Source: Pholiota molesta (lineage: Eukaryota; Basidiomycota; Agaricomycetes; Agaricales; Strophariaceae). From it: 64,000 bases of DNA. The stretch covers positions 1 to 64,000 of the forward strand of contig JACGCK010000010.1 in the NCBI GenBank assembly GCA_014925825.1. The letters run 5' to 3'. The notes under the pieces were generated by a model. It saw only the letters and a program-made list of their open reading frames with translations. It was not told where the DNA came from and did no database searches. Positions 1 to 12,240 of this stretch are shown in pieces (positions within the stretch are counted from its first letter, which is position 1; each line of letters opens with the position of its first letter). The position numbers and the translations under genes were made by a program.

Positions 1-1002
1 TTGCCCAGAGGGATATAATTCAGAGCAGGCGAGGGATCAGATACCTAGTCTATCTCTGCGAAACTTAATTCAATCAATTATTTGTCTGGACATTTTAAAG
101 ATATCATATTCATAAGCAGCTTTCTGACTTAGCATCGGCCGCTAAGTCAAATTTGCAGACGTGAAAGTCATCGGACACTCAAATTCTGAGATAGCAGGTG
201 GGAAAATCGATGAGCACAGCCACATCAGTTTCAGCCTCAATCGAGCATTGCCCATCACCACAAACCAGCGCCACCGTTACCTCTGGTCAGTCCTGTCCTC
301 GGCTCTACACCAACCATGCTCGTTGTGCCTATCTCTCTATACGGCCATCAGGTTTTCTTGCAGTGCCTGCGTTGACGGAAGAGCCAAGACCCTGTGTGTA
401 GCACAACAGCAATAGGACACACTGTAGTAGGCGTCGTTGAGGCGTCGTAATCCAAGGGCAATCCAATCGTAATCAGCACGCGGTGGACGCGATGGAATAG
501 GCGGCGCTGCGGGTTAACGTTCGAAGCTAAGTTTCCCCTGGCTCATTCTTTCTCGTCAGCGTCCCGTTGCTGAAGGGTCGTGCTCCTTTAGCTGTCGTCT
601 GCTTCTGCAGGCGCTCTACATGAGCAGATGTGCCCGTTTGTGGAATGATGATGGCTGTACTCGACGCCACAGGCCTTGATGCTGTGCGGATGGCTCTGGA
701 TGGCTCTGGTGCCGTCTGATGGCTCCGCATCGGACGTACAGTGGGCCTGTGCTGGCTCCCTGGCAGACCGGGTGATAGGACGAGGCGGTGTATGTACCTC
801 GAAGAATGAAATGAGACGCTGGTTATACATTTCACAAGGCCCAAAAGCCGTCTGGACACGCCTGTCTGTCATCTCTGTGGGAACAGACGCTTCAGAAAGT
901 AGTAGCGCATTGCTTCACGTACAGCATTACGGTGACAGCGTTTATCAGTATGGCTGCCTCTCTCGTACTCTCACTGACCACTGACGCCCATATCTCTGCT
1001 CT
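1..1002. other. 5' flank of first NACHT gene, no confident gene
   Basis: Only short overlapping open frames on both strands are present, none with a recognisable motif or a coherent intron-exon pattern. The last 100 bp directly precede the first NACHT start codon and probably hold its promoter. I see no convincing TATA box. Confidence 0.5.
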
Positions 1003-3077
1003 ATGAGTCCCCCAGTCTCTAAAATCCCCAAATCGCGTTCTACGAAGAAGAAGAAGAAGACCAGAGGAGTGAAAGACGAGAGTATTGCTGTTGCGCAACG
1101 TACCGCGAAGCGCCCAGGAAGACGAAAGGCCGCCAGCAAGAGGAAGTTGGATCTGAAGGAAGATGTCAACAGAGTAGACGCGGAGAGCTTTAAGGTGAGT
1201 AACCACAGCCACAGTCATTGCGATAGCTCATGTGCAATAGACGCAGGCGTCAGGCTCGTCTGCGAACCATGTATCTGGACCCATGTTCTCTGGTGAGAAT
1301 ACTACGATCTATGGTGGACAATTCATACAAGCGAACAGCGTCAATTACGATATAAAAAGCGATGAAGGTCTGTGTTTATTGACTGAATCGTAATTGTCGC
1401 TAACTTGATCTGCAGCAGCGCAGGCATTCACGTTCCTGCAACAGCGCGTCGCGCCCGACGCCTTCCACAATTCCGCGCAGCGCGTCGGCCCGCCGCGGTG
1501 CCACCCCGCCACGCGCGTCGCAGTCCTGCAGAAAATCTTCGACTGGATCATCCACTCCGCCGACCGCGAGGCGCGCCTGCTGTGGCTGCACGGCGCCGTC
1601 GGCGCCGGGAAGTCCGCGCTCATGCAGTCCACGGCGGAGCGCTGCGCGGCGGCGTCCGTCGCCATCGCGAGCTTCTTCTTCTGCAGGTCGGACCCCGTGC
1701 GCAATACCCTCGCGCGCGTGGTGCCGACGCTGGTGTACCAGCTGCTGCAGGCGGTGCCCGGCGTGGCGGGCGAGATCCTGGCGGCCGTCGCGCGCCACCC
1801 CTTGATCCTCGAGCAGGCGCTGGAGGTGCAGATCGAGCAGCTCATTGTGCTGCCGCTGATGCGCCTGCCGCGGGCGGTGCGGCCGCTGTTCGTGGTGTTT
1901 CTGGACGGCCTGGACGAGTGCACGAATCGGGCGCATCAGGCGGGTTTGGTCAGGGCGCTGGGGAGTGTGCTGAGGCGCAGGCGCGTGCCCATCCTGGTGC
2001 TCATTGCCAGTCGCCGAGAGCCGCAGCTGGAGACGGAATTTGGGCGGCCGCCTGCCTCTGCACTGCTGCAGACGATCGCGCTGGACGACATACATGCCTC
2101 GGACGATATCCGGCGATTTATCTGCGACAAGATCGCGGACATCAGAACGATGCATATACGACGCCATCTCCTTGCCGCGCAGTGGCCCACCCCCGCGGAC
2201 ATCGAAGAGATCGTCAGCAAGTCGTCCGGCCAATACATCTTCGCCGCCGTCGCTATGAACCACATCTCCTCCCCCACGTCCACCCTGCGCTGGGCCTGGA
2301 CATCATCAAAGGCATCCGCGTGCGCGGCCGTGCCGCAGAAAATCCATTCGCCTACCTCGACACGCTCTACCGGAACATCTTCGCCCAGGTCAAAGACCTG
2401 GCGCTCGTGCTGGATGTGCTGGCTCTGAATCTGGCGATCTGCGTCGGGGACGCGGGCGAGTGCTGGGACATCGACGTCCTGGAGTCGCTGTTCCATCTGG
2501 CGCCCGGGGAGCTGGAAGTGCTGTTCGCGGACCTCGCCGCGGTGATGCGGTGCAAGCCGCGCCCCACCGCATGTCCGAAATTGAAGTTCCTCCACGTATC
2601 CCTCCCCGATTTCCTTCTCGACAAAAGCCGTTCCGAACGATATCACATCGATCTCGATGAATACAGGACAAAATTGTTGTGTACGTTCCTCGAGCGTTCC
2701 ACTCTGGAAGTGGACCTGCGCTCCGCACCTCAGGACGTGGACGTCTTAGCACGGCAGGGGACCTGGCGCTTGAACGCCATCCAGGGCCTCCTACTCCAGG
2801 CCAAGGCGTCCGACCGTCTTCAACGTGCACTATTGAACTTCGATTTTATGTTCTCCACCCGCGCCATGGTCCATCGATGCAAAGTGGCTTGCACTCAGAT
2901 TGTGTGCAGCCTGCAACAGCTCGTGAGTCCACGCCCACACCCCGCTTAGTCTGCTACATGCCGGTACTGACTTCGCCCGCGTAGGCTTTTCATGACCAGG
3001 GCCGCGCGTATCGCCATGTCGTGGGCTTATTTTCTGCAGGATGTGCGCAGCATTTTGTGGTCAAGTACAACGCATGA
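1003..3077 (+). pseudogene. NACHT-domain STAND NTPase (NLR-like), one frameshift
   Basis: This is a STAND NTPase of the NACHT class, normally a cytosolic signal-sensing ATPase/GTPase switch. Four exons fit GT...AG rules and match its two paralogues in phase: 1003-1194, 1247-1367, 1416-2922 and 2985-3077. Exon 1 (64 codons) is Lys/Arg-rich. Exon 2 carries a GGQF motif. Exon 3 holds the Walker A loop GAVGAGKSAL, Walker B FVVFLDGLDE and an arginine motif ASRREPQ. It also holds the HVSLPDFLLDKSRS block shared by all four copies. The frame shifts by one base near 2280, between SSPT and HPALGLD: the upstream half reads in one frame and the downstream half in another, and the paralogues bridge it without a break. 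The last exon (AFHDQGRAYRHVVGLF) is shorter than in the paralogues. With a single lesion it may be a young pseudogene or a sequencing error. Its GC content is clearly higher than that of its paralogues. Confidence 0.85.
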
Positions 3078-6000
3078 TAATGTATGTATATGTATACATC
3101 CAGTTCGAATCACTCGAACACGTCATAAGTCTCGAAGATCAATTCTGTGAAGGGTTGGGCTGTGGATGTACGTCGTTGGTGTGATATAAGTACATACAAA
3201 CTGCAGAGGGCGACGATGGAGCGTACGCCGACCTTGGAACCAATTTTCGTGCATGGATAGAGGCGTGGCATGCGGAGTGACGCACACCCATGGCCTTCTT
3301 ATCCAACGCGACCGACTTGCCTGGTTGGATTCCGTGGGACTGCCATTCGAATTGGCGAATGGAGCGAGCACCGGAGACGGTTTGGGAGGACACGCAGAAG
3401 AAGTGAGAACGTTCGGTGGGCGCGACCTTGGTGAAATGATAAAGCATGAAGTTCTCGCTCACGGTTCAACGAGGCCCCATTGTTCAACACAATTCATGCA
3501 GTGTATTAGATCGACTGTAGTAACATCGTACGAGCTCAATGACACTGGAACACCCAGCACATCTACTGCGCCACAACAGGCGGGATACAGCCGAGCGCTG
3601 CAACAGGCCCCGTAACTCGAGCACCAGACGAAAAGCCAAAATTGCAATTGTGGGCGGGTCGCACAATCCCACTATGTACCGAAGAAGATCGCCATCGAGC
3701 ATATTTCCTCCGCCACTCTGAGTCTCCAATGTAATCATAATTCCCGCAACAGCGTATGTGCACGCCATGGACGCCATTTGTATGCTGTGGCGTGTGGGGG
3801 ACATTGCAGGAGCGGGAAGACACCGTAGAACACGCCAGAGTGGCGGGCAGCTTCCTGGAGACCGACGTGACATCGAATGGAAGAAGAACGGATGAGAAGT
3901 ACAATCGCAAGACATCCACAGAACACATCCACAGAGCTGGAAGACAGAGCCAAACGGACGTGAAGGATATCATGCGCCCCCTGGTTTGCACTCGTCCTCG
4001 TTCCAGTGGCTCAGATACGCCATTCGCAACCCCACATCTGAACGATGCATGCAATGGCACATAAGGCAACGCGAGAATGTACCGGCTTTACATGGCCTTG
4101 ACCGAACTGCTACGAAAGCCTACACAGGGGTGAGAATTGCGAACATCCTGATGGAAGTAGGACGTACCGGGAAAGGATGCAGTGGGCGGTGGGCAGGCTC
4201 GGAACCTTAGGGAAGCTTTGGTCGAATCCGGGGCAAACAAAGATGTAGGAAAGGAACAGCGAAGCCCGAGCGATGAGAAGAGAGGGAAAGATATGGAACG
4301 ACGTCAACGCACCGTCGCACGGACCTTGAGCAAGGTTCAAGCGGAGTTTGATTTGCCTGAACAGGCGCATCGACTCCTGGTGCACGATATCTCTCGCGCT
4401 CATTGCTTCACCGCCCTCTGTGCCGCTTTCTCGATTTTCGATGTATTCGAAGATGTTGAGAAGAATTCGATTGGCTGAGCAGGGAGCTCGATTACGCAAT
4501 CCACACGCGATCCCCACCGCCCCCATCGTCCCGCCGCGCCCCTCAGGCCTCAGCCCTCGACCTCAGTGGCAACCTGGTGTATGATCGTCTCAAGCCACCC
4601 GCAACAGGACGAGCGAAAGCGCGTCCCTGAACCCGACTCAAATCACACTGCGCTCTCGGCACACAACGAGCACGAACATGCCTACTCCGTGCGCGTTGCT
4701 GCTGGCGGCCCCCCCGCCCCGCCCACCGCCGCTGTCCACCGCCCTAGGCGCCCCTCCTGTATCCCCACGACCACGCAACGGCCACCATGCTCATCAGTAT
4801 GGCAGTTCCCGCTAGCCCGTTCGCACCCTGCGCCTCCCGTTCTATCCGCAATGTGCCCGCACTCGAGCCTCGATCCCTACGGTAAGTCTATGGTACAACC
4901 ATTATTGCCTATATGCTGATGTTGACCAGTGCGCTGGCGGGGTCGACGCACAGTCGGGCGGGCCTGACCACAGAGAAGGTGTGTTATTGCACTATATCGC
5001 TCGTGTTTCATTGCTGATGCTGCCTCTAGGCTATACGGTCCCGGTCAAGACACAACCACAAGCGGCACATCCAAAAGGGACGCGCCCGCCCTCGACTCTC
5101 CCATCAACCCAGCCGCCCCTCGGCGTGGTATGGCGAAGACGCCAACGAAGACGACCGCCGGCGCGTGTCGACGGGTGCCGCGCGAGATGGAGCGCATCCA
5201 CGAGGAGGACGAGGGGCGGTGGGCGTAAGCGGGGGTGGCTGGCTGCTCCGCACTTTCACGACAGCGCCGCAAGTGGACTCACCCCTGCGCCGCGCGCCTG
5301 CCTGTGCGTCGCGCCTGCCGCTCGGTCTGGGGCTCAACCGGGGCTTCTCGAGGGCGGCGGACGCGGCTGCGCGCTCACGACGATGTGGCTTCTACTTAGC
5401 AACGGGGCTGGTGGTATCAGAGGTACGACGACCGCCGCCGCCACCACCCCCACACCGGAGACGTCCATGCGCGCGGCGAGCGTCTCGCAGAATAGGTATG
5501 CTGGCGGTGCGACGGCGCCAGAGCAGCATCCACACACGCGCGCGCCGGGCACGCGAGGAGAAGGGGGCGCAGTTTGGCTTCAGCGCCTGCGCGCGGCCAC
5601 GCCCATCGCCCTCCTCGCCGCCGCCGCCCGTCTACGACCACGGACGCACATCCCCAGCCGCCGCTGCCACGCCCGCCGCCCTCCCCGCCGATGTATCTGC
5701 GGAAACGGAAACGACGCCATCGACGTTGACGGATCCAGCGCGGAACGCGATGCGGATGCCGTGGCCCCCGGGCGCGGGGAAAGAGCGCAGGCGCGCGTGC
5801 GCGCGGCTGGACCTGCGCTTGCTCACGCCGTCGACGCACTTGCGAGGCTGCCCCAGATGGGATCACGGACGCCTAGGCCCCCCAGAAATTAGCCCAGAAC
5901 TCACCTCATTGTGGGCGCCCATGAGATCAGGGCCAAACGCGCACATATCGACAGGCGCGGCTCCTCAAGCGAGCCTGCTCCTGACTCCGCGCAGAGCAGC

Positions 6001-6836
6001 GAAGGCGGTCGATGAGCGCATGGAACGTACATATGCATGTCGGAGCTGTATCGTACCGCGCGCGCGGTGCACGATTGCGGCGGGTGCTGGAGCTTGCAGT
6101 GGTAAGTACGTTGCTCGGTGTTCCTTCCTTGTGCGTAACTAACTTCATGGCAGAATATGATGGGAATCTGTGGTTTCGTAGATGCTGTCGTTCTCCACGC
6201 GCCGTTCGCCGTGCGCCTACCACCACTTTATCCTCCGTGCTTCACGCTGCCGTCCGCATCCGCTCTAACCACACTCCCCTCCAAAATCACCTTGCTGTGC
6301 GGACCCGCAGGCAGCACCCGCGAACGCCTGCGCCTCTGCGCCCGCACCCACGCGACCGCGCGCGGCGTGCGGCGCAAGACTGTCTTCGATACACATCGAA
6401 CGCTCGGTGGTTTTCAGTGCACCCGTATCGAAGGCGATTCCGTGGAAGATGAGGGCGCTGAACGCCATACTCATGCTGGCTCGACGAGGGGCCATACGGA
6501 GAGATGAGGATGCGCCAACGAGAGGGCGCGTGTTCGCGAAAAGGGAGAAGGTAGTCGAGATTTGTCAGTACCTTCTGCGAATGTGCGGTCGAAACCCGGT
6601 TGGGTCAATTGATAGTAAGAGCTCGGTGAGGAATTGAAGGAATGGAGCTGCGGAGAACGTGGATGTCGTAGGTAGGTGAGTGGCATGTATTTGCGTTCAG
6701 GTTGATGAAAGACGGCCACGTTGAGAATATTACTACGGCTCTGCGTAAGCTTGAGGCTTCCTTCCCAACTCACCGACTGCCCCCGACGACGTATGAAAGA
6801 ATATGAATGTCGGCATCCTCTGCTGCATTGCTTCGT
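3078..6836. other. Intergenic region with decayed, GC-rich coding-like remnants
   Basis: No complete gene can be supported here. From 4650 to 6400 the DNA is very GC-rich, and several frames stay open at once (for example 4981-5892 and 5165-6142), so open length alone means little. A stretch near 5110-5208 reads MAKTPTKT...PREMERIHEEDEGRW and looks protein-like before a stop. Intron-like GT...AG spacing occurs at 4882-4929 and 4979-5029, but no single frame joins these pieces consistently. I do not assign a function. Confidence 0.4.
3484..4526 (-). pseudogene. Possible degenerate F-box-like gene fragments
   Basis: Two minus-strand stretches look coding. At 4526-4300 the frame reads ANRILLNIFEYIENRES, and a one-base slip would prefix it with QPIE, giving something like the start of a basidiomycete F-box motif (PIELLLNIFEY). 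Farther along, 3720-3490 reads NMLDGDLLRYIVGLCD followed by a Leu-rich stretch, again reminiscent of F-box-like proteins. The frames do not join. This is recognition from general family resemblance only; the region could equally be a non-coding remnant. Confidence 0.25.
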
Positions 6837-7495
6837 ACCCAGGTAGAGGGCGCACTCGATTGTTCTTTTAAGATCCCATCAAAATGGCCCAAATTGGCAC
6901 GAAAGGGTCCTCGCCCCTTGATCCCATCACAAGCCGTGTGTGCCGCCCGTGCCATTCTCTTGCCGTGTTCCCATACCTCCGACAATTCCGTTTTAGTTGG
7001 GTTATAATTTAGTAAGCATTCCCACCAATAGAATAAACAGAAAACAAATGTGCTGCCTATATTATATATACCCAGCCTCAAACCCCCGGTCTTAGTTTCT
7101 CATCATCATAAATTATAGTCTTTACATTTCTTTATGAATGGGTTTTACACCCCATATGGCATGAGATATGTGTGAATGTGTGCAGCTGCATTGAAATGCA
7201 AATTTCATGTACTCCTTTATCAATGTGTGACTGTTACATAATCACAACAAAGATCAAGCCGCGTCCGGCATCCGTGGTGACTCTCTCGGCAAACCTTAAT
7301 ATGCTCACACTCTCGCCCATACCTGGCATTTGGCATAAGTTTGCCAAAGGCTTTAGATTTATACTGATATATATTACTTTATTGCGGCGGTGGACCGAGC
7401 CATCATCAGGGATCCCGGGATGACGTCCTTTCGGACTCTGAAGGGTCCATTGATGGGATCTTAAAAGAACAATCGTGTTATGACTCTACCCAGGT
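6837..7495. mobile_element. 660-bp inverted-repeat (MITE-like) element
   Basis: The left end (6837-6885) and the reverse complement of the right end (7447-7495) match over about 50 bp. They share ACCCAGGTAGAG/ACCTGGGTAGAG at the tips and an inner core CGATTGTTCTTTTAAGATCC. Weaker inverted similarity continues another 50-60 bp inwards. Both tips are flanked by TA, compatible with a TA target-site duplication. The interior has no transposase, so it is probably a non-autonomous DNA element or a fold-back repeat. Confidence 0.65.
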
Positions 7496-7807
7496 ATGAT
7501 GGCCATGGGAAATTGGCAATGGCGATGCGCATGTCCAATAAGCGCGCACCATCGTAGCACACATCTACGCACATACGTGTACCTGGGAGTGCCAATGCAG
7601 TGCTATTAGTATTACATGTTTAGACCGCTCGGTTCGACCTATGGCATGTACACGCAGTGTACACCGTATTTAGTAAAAGTTCAATGGAAACCACGGACCA
7701 ATCCAACGTACAGCAATGTGGCTGCAACGTGGATGGTGAGATACATCAATAACGTCCTCTCTCGTCGATACTTGTCATCCACCACTCCATCCTTATCCCC
7801 CACTGTC
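7496..7807 (+). promoter_or_regulatory. Conserved 5' region of NACHT gene 2
   Basis: This stretch is closely similar to 52250-52526 upstream of NACHT gene 3, including GTACAGCAATGTGGCTGCAA and CTCTCTCGTCGATACTTGTC. The promoter and 5' leader were therefore duplicated together with the gene. No specific operator was identified. Confidence 0.5.
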
Positions 7808-10067
7808 ATGAAGCCCGCATCGTCGCAGAAATCGAAGGCGAAATCCAGTAGGAATTCCCGGGAACCATCGGGAGGCCGTCTTGGCCTCGTGGAGGCGGCA
7901 AGCGTCGCGGCTAAGCGGAGCGCCAAACGCGGTCGTCGAAAGGTTTCCAACAACAAGAAATCGACACAAACGGTCGACACCGATGTGGGAATGTCTAACG
8001 TGAGTAAAAAGGCCCATGATCTGCCAATAGAGATACACGGTTCCAGTAGCTGACGTGAAATCCAAACAGCCGAACCCACCTACCGATACTGCGCCGATGC
8101 AAATGTTCCATGGAAACTTTGTGATCTCTGGAGGAAACTTCACGCAAGCTGAAAGCATTGTAAATCATGTCAACAACGCTCGACGTGAGTACCGCTTCAC
8201 GTAGGACGAATTATTTACTGATGTACCCATAGCCAAGGCCTTCAAATATCTACAGGAGCGCGTCGCTCCCGCTGCTTTCCATAATTCCGCCCAGCGCATC
8301 GACCCACCCCGGTGCCATCCAGACACGCGTGTGGCCATCATGCAGGAGATCTACGATTGGATCACGCAATCAGAAGATCGCGAACAGTGGCTGCTGTGGC
8401 TGAATGGCGCGGCGGGAGCAGGCAAATCTGCGCTCATGCAGTCGCTCGCGGAACGATGCGTGCAAGCCGCCATCGTCATTGCTACCTTTTTCTTTTTCAG
8501 AGGGGACTCGAGTCGCAATACTATTACGCCCTTGGTGGCAACACTCGTGTATCAGCTCATCCGCGCCATCCCTGAAATCGAGGGTGATATCATTCTACTC
8601 ATTGACCACGATCCGCTCATCTTCGACCAATCACTGGAAACTCAGCTCCAATACCTCATCATCCAACCTCTTCTTCGCCTACCTCCACATTTGAAACGAC
8701 TATTGGTGGTGTTCATTGATGGTCTCGACGAATGTAAAGATCGGAATGCCCAAGCCAACTTGATCAAGGTACTTGGCAATATCTCGTGTAGCGGGACCAT
8801 CCCAGTTGTATTTCTCATTGCCAGTCGGCGTGAGCCTCAAATTGAGGCCGAATTTGTACGGAAGCCCATTAGCAACATTCTGAAAACACTCCCTCTTGAC
8901 AATTCAGATATCGAGAAAACCTCAGATGACATACGACGCTATCTTGTTGACAAATTCCGCGATATCAAGGAGACTCATCGGCTCAAACAATACCTCCCCA
9001 TCGATTGGCCCCCAGCTTCATCTGTCAAGGAGATTGTAACCAAGTCATCCGGTCAATTCATCTTCGCATCCGTCGCGATCAACTACGTATCATCCCCACG
9101 AGCCAATCCAGCTCGTCAACTCGAAGTCATCCGCGGTATCCGTATGCGAGATCCGTCTTCGCAGAATCCATTCGTGCATCTGGATGCACTCTATCAGCAT
9201 ATCTTTTCACAGATCGAAGCACTTGACAAGGTCCTCAATATTATTGCGTATGTGATTGCTGGTGGAAGCAGCAATATCACCCATATTTACGAAGCATTTC
9301 TGCTTGACCCCGGCGAGCTAGATGTCCTTTTTGCTGATCTGACAGCCGTCATCCTATGCGAGCCCCCATCATTTCTGGTTGACCCCTGCGAGCTAGATGT
9401 CCTTTTTGCTGATCCGGTGGCCGTCATGCTCCAGTCCACTTTGCATGGGCTAAAATTCCTCCATGCATCACTCCCTGACTTCCTTGTTGACAAAAACCGT
9501 TCTCAACAATATCACATTGACCTTGATAAATACAGGACAAACCTGTTATGCAGGTTCCTTGAGAGGCGTCCTCCAATATTAGATCCACTTTTATCGAGCG
9601 ATGATTCGAACGCTGTGATAAAACGGGAACGGAGCCGTTTGTCTGCGATCGAAAATCTCCTTGAAAAAGCAGAAGCATCGGAGCAACTTCATAGTGCATT
9701 CATGAACTTCAATTGCACATTCTACAGTGAAACCTCTTTTGGCAGAGGCTGGCATGCCATTGGCCCCAATATCCTTCGACCCTTGAAACAACTGGTACGC
9801 TACTACGCACCACGGTCCACAAGCCATATTTGTCACCCACATACTGATGCTGGCCTATCACAGAATTTCAGTGACCAGGGTGAAGCATATCACCATGTTG
9901 TGGACATATTTGCTGCAGAGTACACAAAGCACTGGCCCTCGCTCGTCTTTAGTGAGAAGCTATCTGTAGAAGGAGAATCCCCTGACCTTGCCGAGCAAAT
10001 TCTGAAGCAAGTCTACGGGGGTGGGATATGGGACAAGGTGGCTGAATTTTATTTTTCGGCCAGCTAA
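7808..10067 (+). CDS. NACHT-domain STAND NTPase (NLR-like)
   Basis: This is an apparently intact paralogue of the NACHT gene at 1003. Exons are 7808-7999, 8070-8184, 8233-9794 and 9864-10067, giving about 690 aa; exon 1 is again exactly 64 codons. The N-terminus is basic (KPASSQKSKAKSSR...AKRGRRK). Exon 2 has the motif FVISGGNFTQA. The NACHT core shows Walker A GAAGAGKSAL, Walker B LVVFIDGLDE and ASRREPQIEAE. Later come FLHASLPDFLVDKNRS and the tail FSDQGEAYHHVVDIFAAEY. The last intron (69 bp) has no in-frame stop, so retention would add 23 residues; splicing is favoured because the paralogues need it. Two oddities: a 75-bp in-frame tandem duplication at 9297-9446, and a C-terminus (after LAEQILKQ) encoded by a repeat related to the MITE at 16905. 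NACHT proteins are switch NTPases; the ligand is unknown. Confidence 0.88.
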
Positions 10068-10125
10068 ATAGGCACATGAAACACCGCAGAAAATTCAGCC
10101 AAAAATTTCGGCCAAAACAACATGA
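10008..10125 (+). mobile_element. Partial copy of the GGGACATGGGACA repeat in a gene end
   Basis: The segment carries GGGATATGGGACAAGG, TTTTATTTTTCGGCC and AAAATTTCGGCCAAAA in the same order and spacing as the left half of the MITE at 16905-17193. It supplies the last codons and the stop of the NACHT gene, so the gene terminates inside transposon-derived sequence. Borders are approximate. Confidence 0.6.
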
Positions 10126-10369
10126 AGAGCGTTGTAGGCATGCACACCTCGCACCTCATCTGTCTCACCGTCTCGCGCACACACCGATACACCATCTCGA
10201 ATACTTGGCATAGAATGTATCCTCACAGCTTTTTGATTGATCGGCGGCGAGAAAGATTATGGTCACACATGTTATAATCTTAGAACCTCACGCGTGAATT
10301 GAAGAGCGTATCATATGTGTGTATCAAATTGTAAAATTTTAATATAATACCATTCAAACTTTGGACCCG

Positions 10370-12240
10370 TATACACCATGAGCTGGAACACTAGGGAGGA
10401 TATACTAAGCTATTGAAAACTCTCACGAGAAACGGGGTGTCCTCGCAACGATCGCAAATAGCCAGCTATCGGGCCCGCGTTAGAAGTGCCGAAGAGAGAC
10501 AGAGGGTCACTACTCACATACCAGCGCCGAGTGATGTGCGTATTGTGTGCGTACGTTCCAAATATTGGTGCAGTAGACAACCACAATGCTAGAATTTAGA
10601 ACAGGGAGGCTACGGATGGCGAAATCTAACAAATGGAACATGATAATCAGCCAGCGCTCGATGGGTAGGTCTATCGAAGGATCGAACCATCCAATACCGG
10701 TAATGAGATAGGAGGGCATCAACATACCAGAGGCAATGGATCGCAGGGCCGTACAGAACGCGGAGCGAATGTTGCAGAATGCATCGCATCCTGCAGAAGT
10801 CCAGCCTTCTCCATTACGCTTCTGCGGTCTCCACTCTCCCGGATGGCATTCGCATAACAGTGGACCCTCTGATGCTAGTCAGCTTTGCGATAGCGGTAGG
10901 CAGATCGGTCGTTGGGTGCTTGCCAAAAAAAAGTGCCTTGGGACATGCGCTTGGAAGTTGGCCAGGACGAACTCTATCGTCGTTCCGCGGCGTTAGAGTA
11001 CCACTCCATTTCCCGTGAAGTGGCGAGTCTTACGCAGGTTCGTGAGTCATAGTTCCCCGTAAGAACCATGGCCGGCCAATAGGAAGTCTTTAGTCGGCGG
11101 TACAATGGAGCGGAATGTCGAAGGGTAGACGCGGGGGTGGGATAGGGTCGATGGCGAAAGCTCAAGGGGAATATCTGTCCCAGCAAAACATCATAAACTG
11201 TGAACCTATAGTGAGTTCAGAGGAAGGAGAGATAAGAGAATGCGACACTTACCAATGCTGCATGTACTATTCTTCCGCTCCACGCTACGGATGCAAGCTG
11301 AGAATATGGAGAACTTCAGACGATAGAGTGCCAATCGGGATTTCAATACCGGGATGACCGCTAAATTACGACAGGAAACTCTCGGAGTTGTCTCGGAGGT
11401 AGCAAATTTGCAAACGGGTGATATATGATGACACGTACCCGAGGCGTCTAGACGGAGGCACGTCGGGCGCGGTCTGTGGGTGAGGCGACTGGTCAACAAG
11501 TGGCGGGTCGAGTTGGGAGAGATACAAAGAACGTGGAAGGTGGGCACACAGATAGCCAGTGGGCCTTACATACAGCCGTGGGAGTATTTCCAACATGCCA
11601 CTCAACCGAACACAACACACACCTCACCTCCTCTCCCATGACCGCTAGCCAGCCTGCGAACATCCGACTCGCTGGAGACGCCGCTATCTCTGTTATCGCA
11701 GGTATGGAAGCTTCAGCCACGTCGTAGGTATGTTGCAAACACCACCTCCCTTGTCCCTATCCGTGCTATGGAAGGCGATTGTTGATTGTATTGCGTTCGT
11801 TAGGTCGCCTCCCCGCCATGCATAACCTGCACATCTAAGGGTGTTCCATATTGGCGCCGCTCCCGCTCACCGCACCCGCTGCGCGTGTTTGAGTGTACAT
11901 GTGAGTACCCTTCCCGCAGCCCACATATACCTTCGTCCTTGCTCTGCTGTCACCCTCGCTAACATGACTGTTTCCTTCCAATAGCCATTCCCAAGCTCTT
12001 CGCATAAACTTCGCCCGTCATTCGATGTACGATCCCAATTGCCAAGACCCCGTGCACGGTGCGGAGGATGGTTGGAAAATGGGTGATTGGTTAGTGTACC
12101 TTCCTTTCGTCCCTTCCACCCTTCCGCAACGTACATGAGCTTATCTCCTCATTCAAAAATCATTGCCTTGTGCTCGTGCCATTGTTTAGGTATGAATCCA
12201 AGGAGGCGCTTCAGCTGTTGACATGCCCCCGTACGGTCTT
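10370..12240 (-). repeat. Module X copy 1 (degenerate intron-rich gene family)
   Basis: This stretch aligns along its length with 55380-57200. On the minus strand it has exon-like blocks with splice-like edges. An example is near 11280-11180, where an intron GTAAGTGTC...CTATAG precedes FTVYDVLLGQIFPL; the other copy reads EAEEWYMQHW then FAVHGVSLGQIFTL. The frames are broken in places. I do not recognise the family. It lies directly downstream of a NACHT gene, as does its partner copy. Confidence 0.5.

Noticed and set aside
4981..6142. Two long overlapping plus-strand frames (303 and 325 codons) as genes
   Set aside because: The region is extremely GC-rich and several frames on both strands are open together; sequence is low-complexity Pro/Arg/Ala and no splice-consistent model emerged.
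9795..9863. Treating the last intron of NACHT gene 2 as coding
   Set aside because: It is 69 bp and stop-free, but paralogues have an intron at the same place with stops, and GT...AG borders are conserved.
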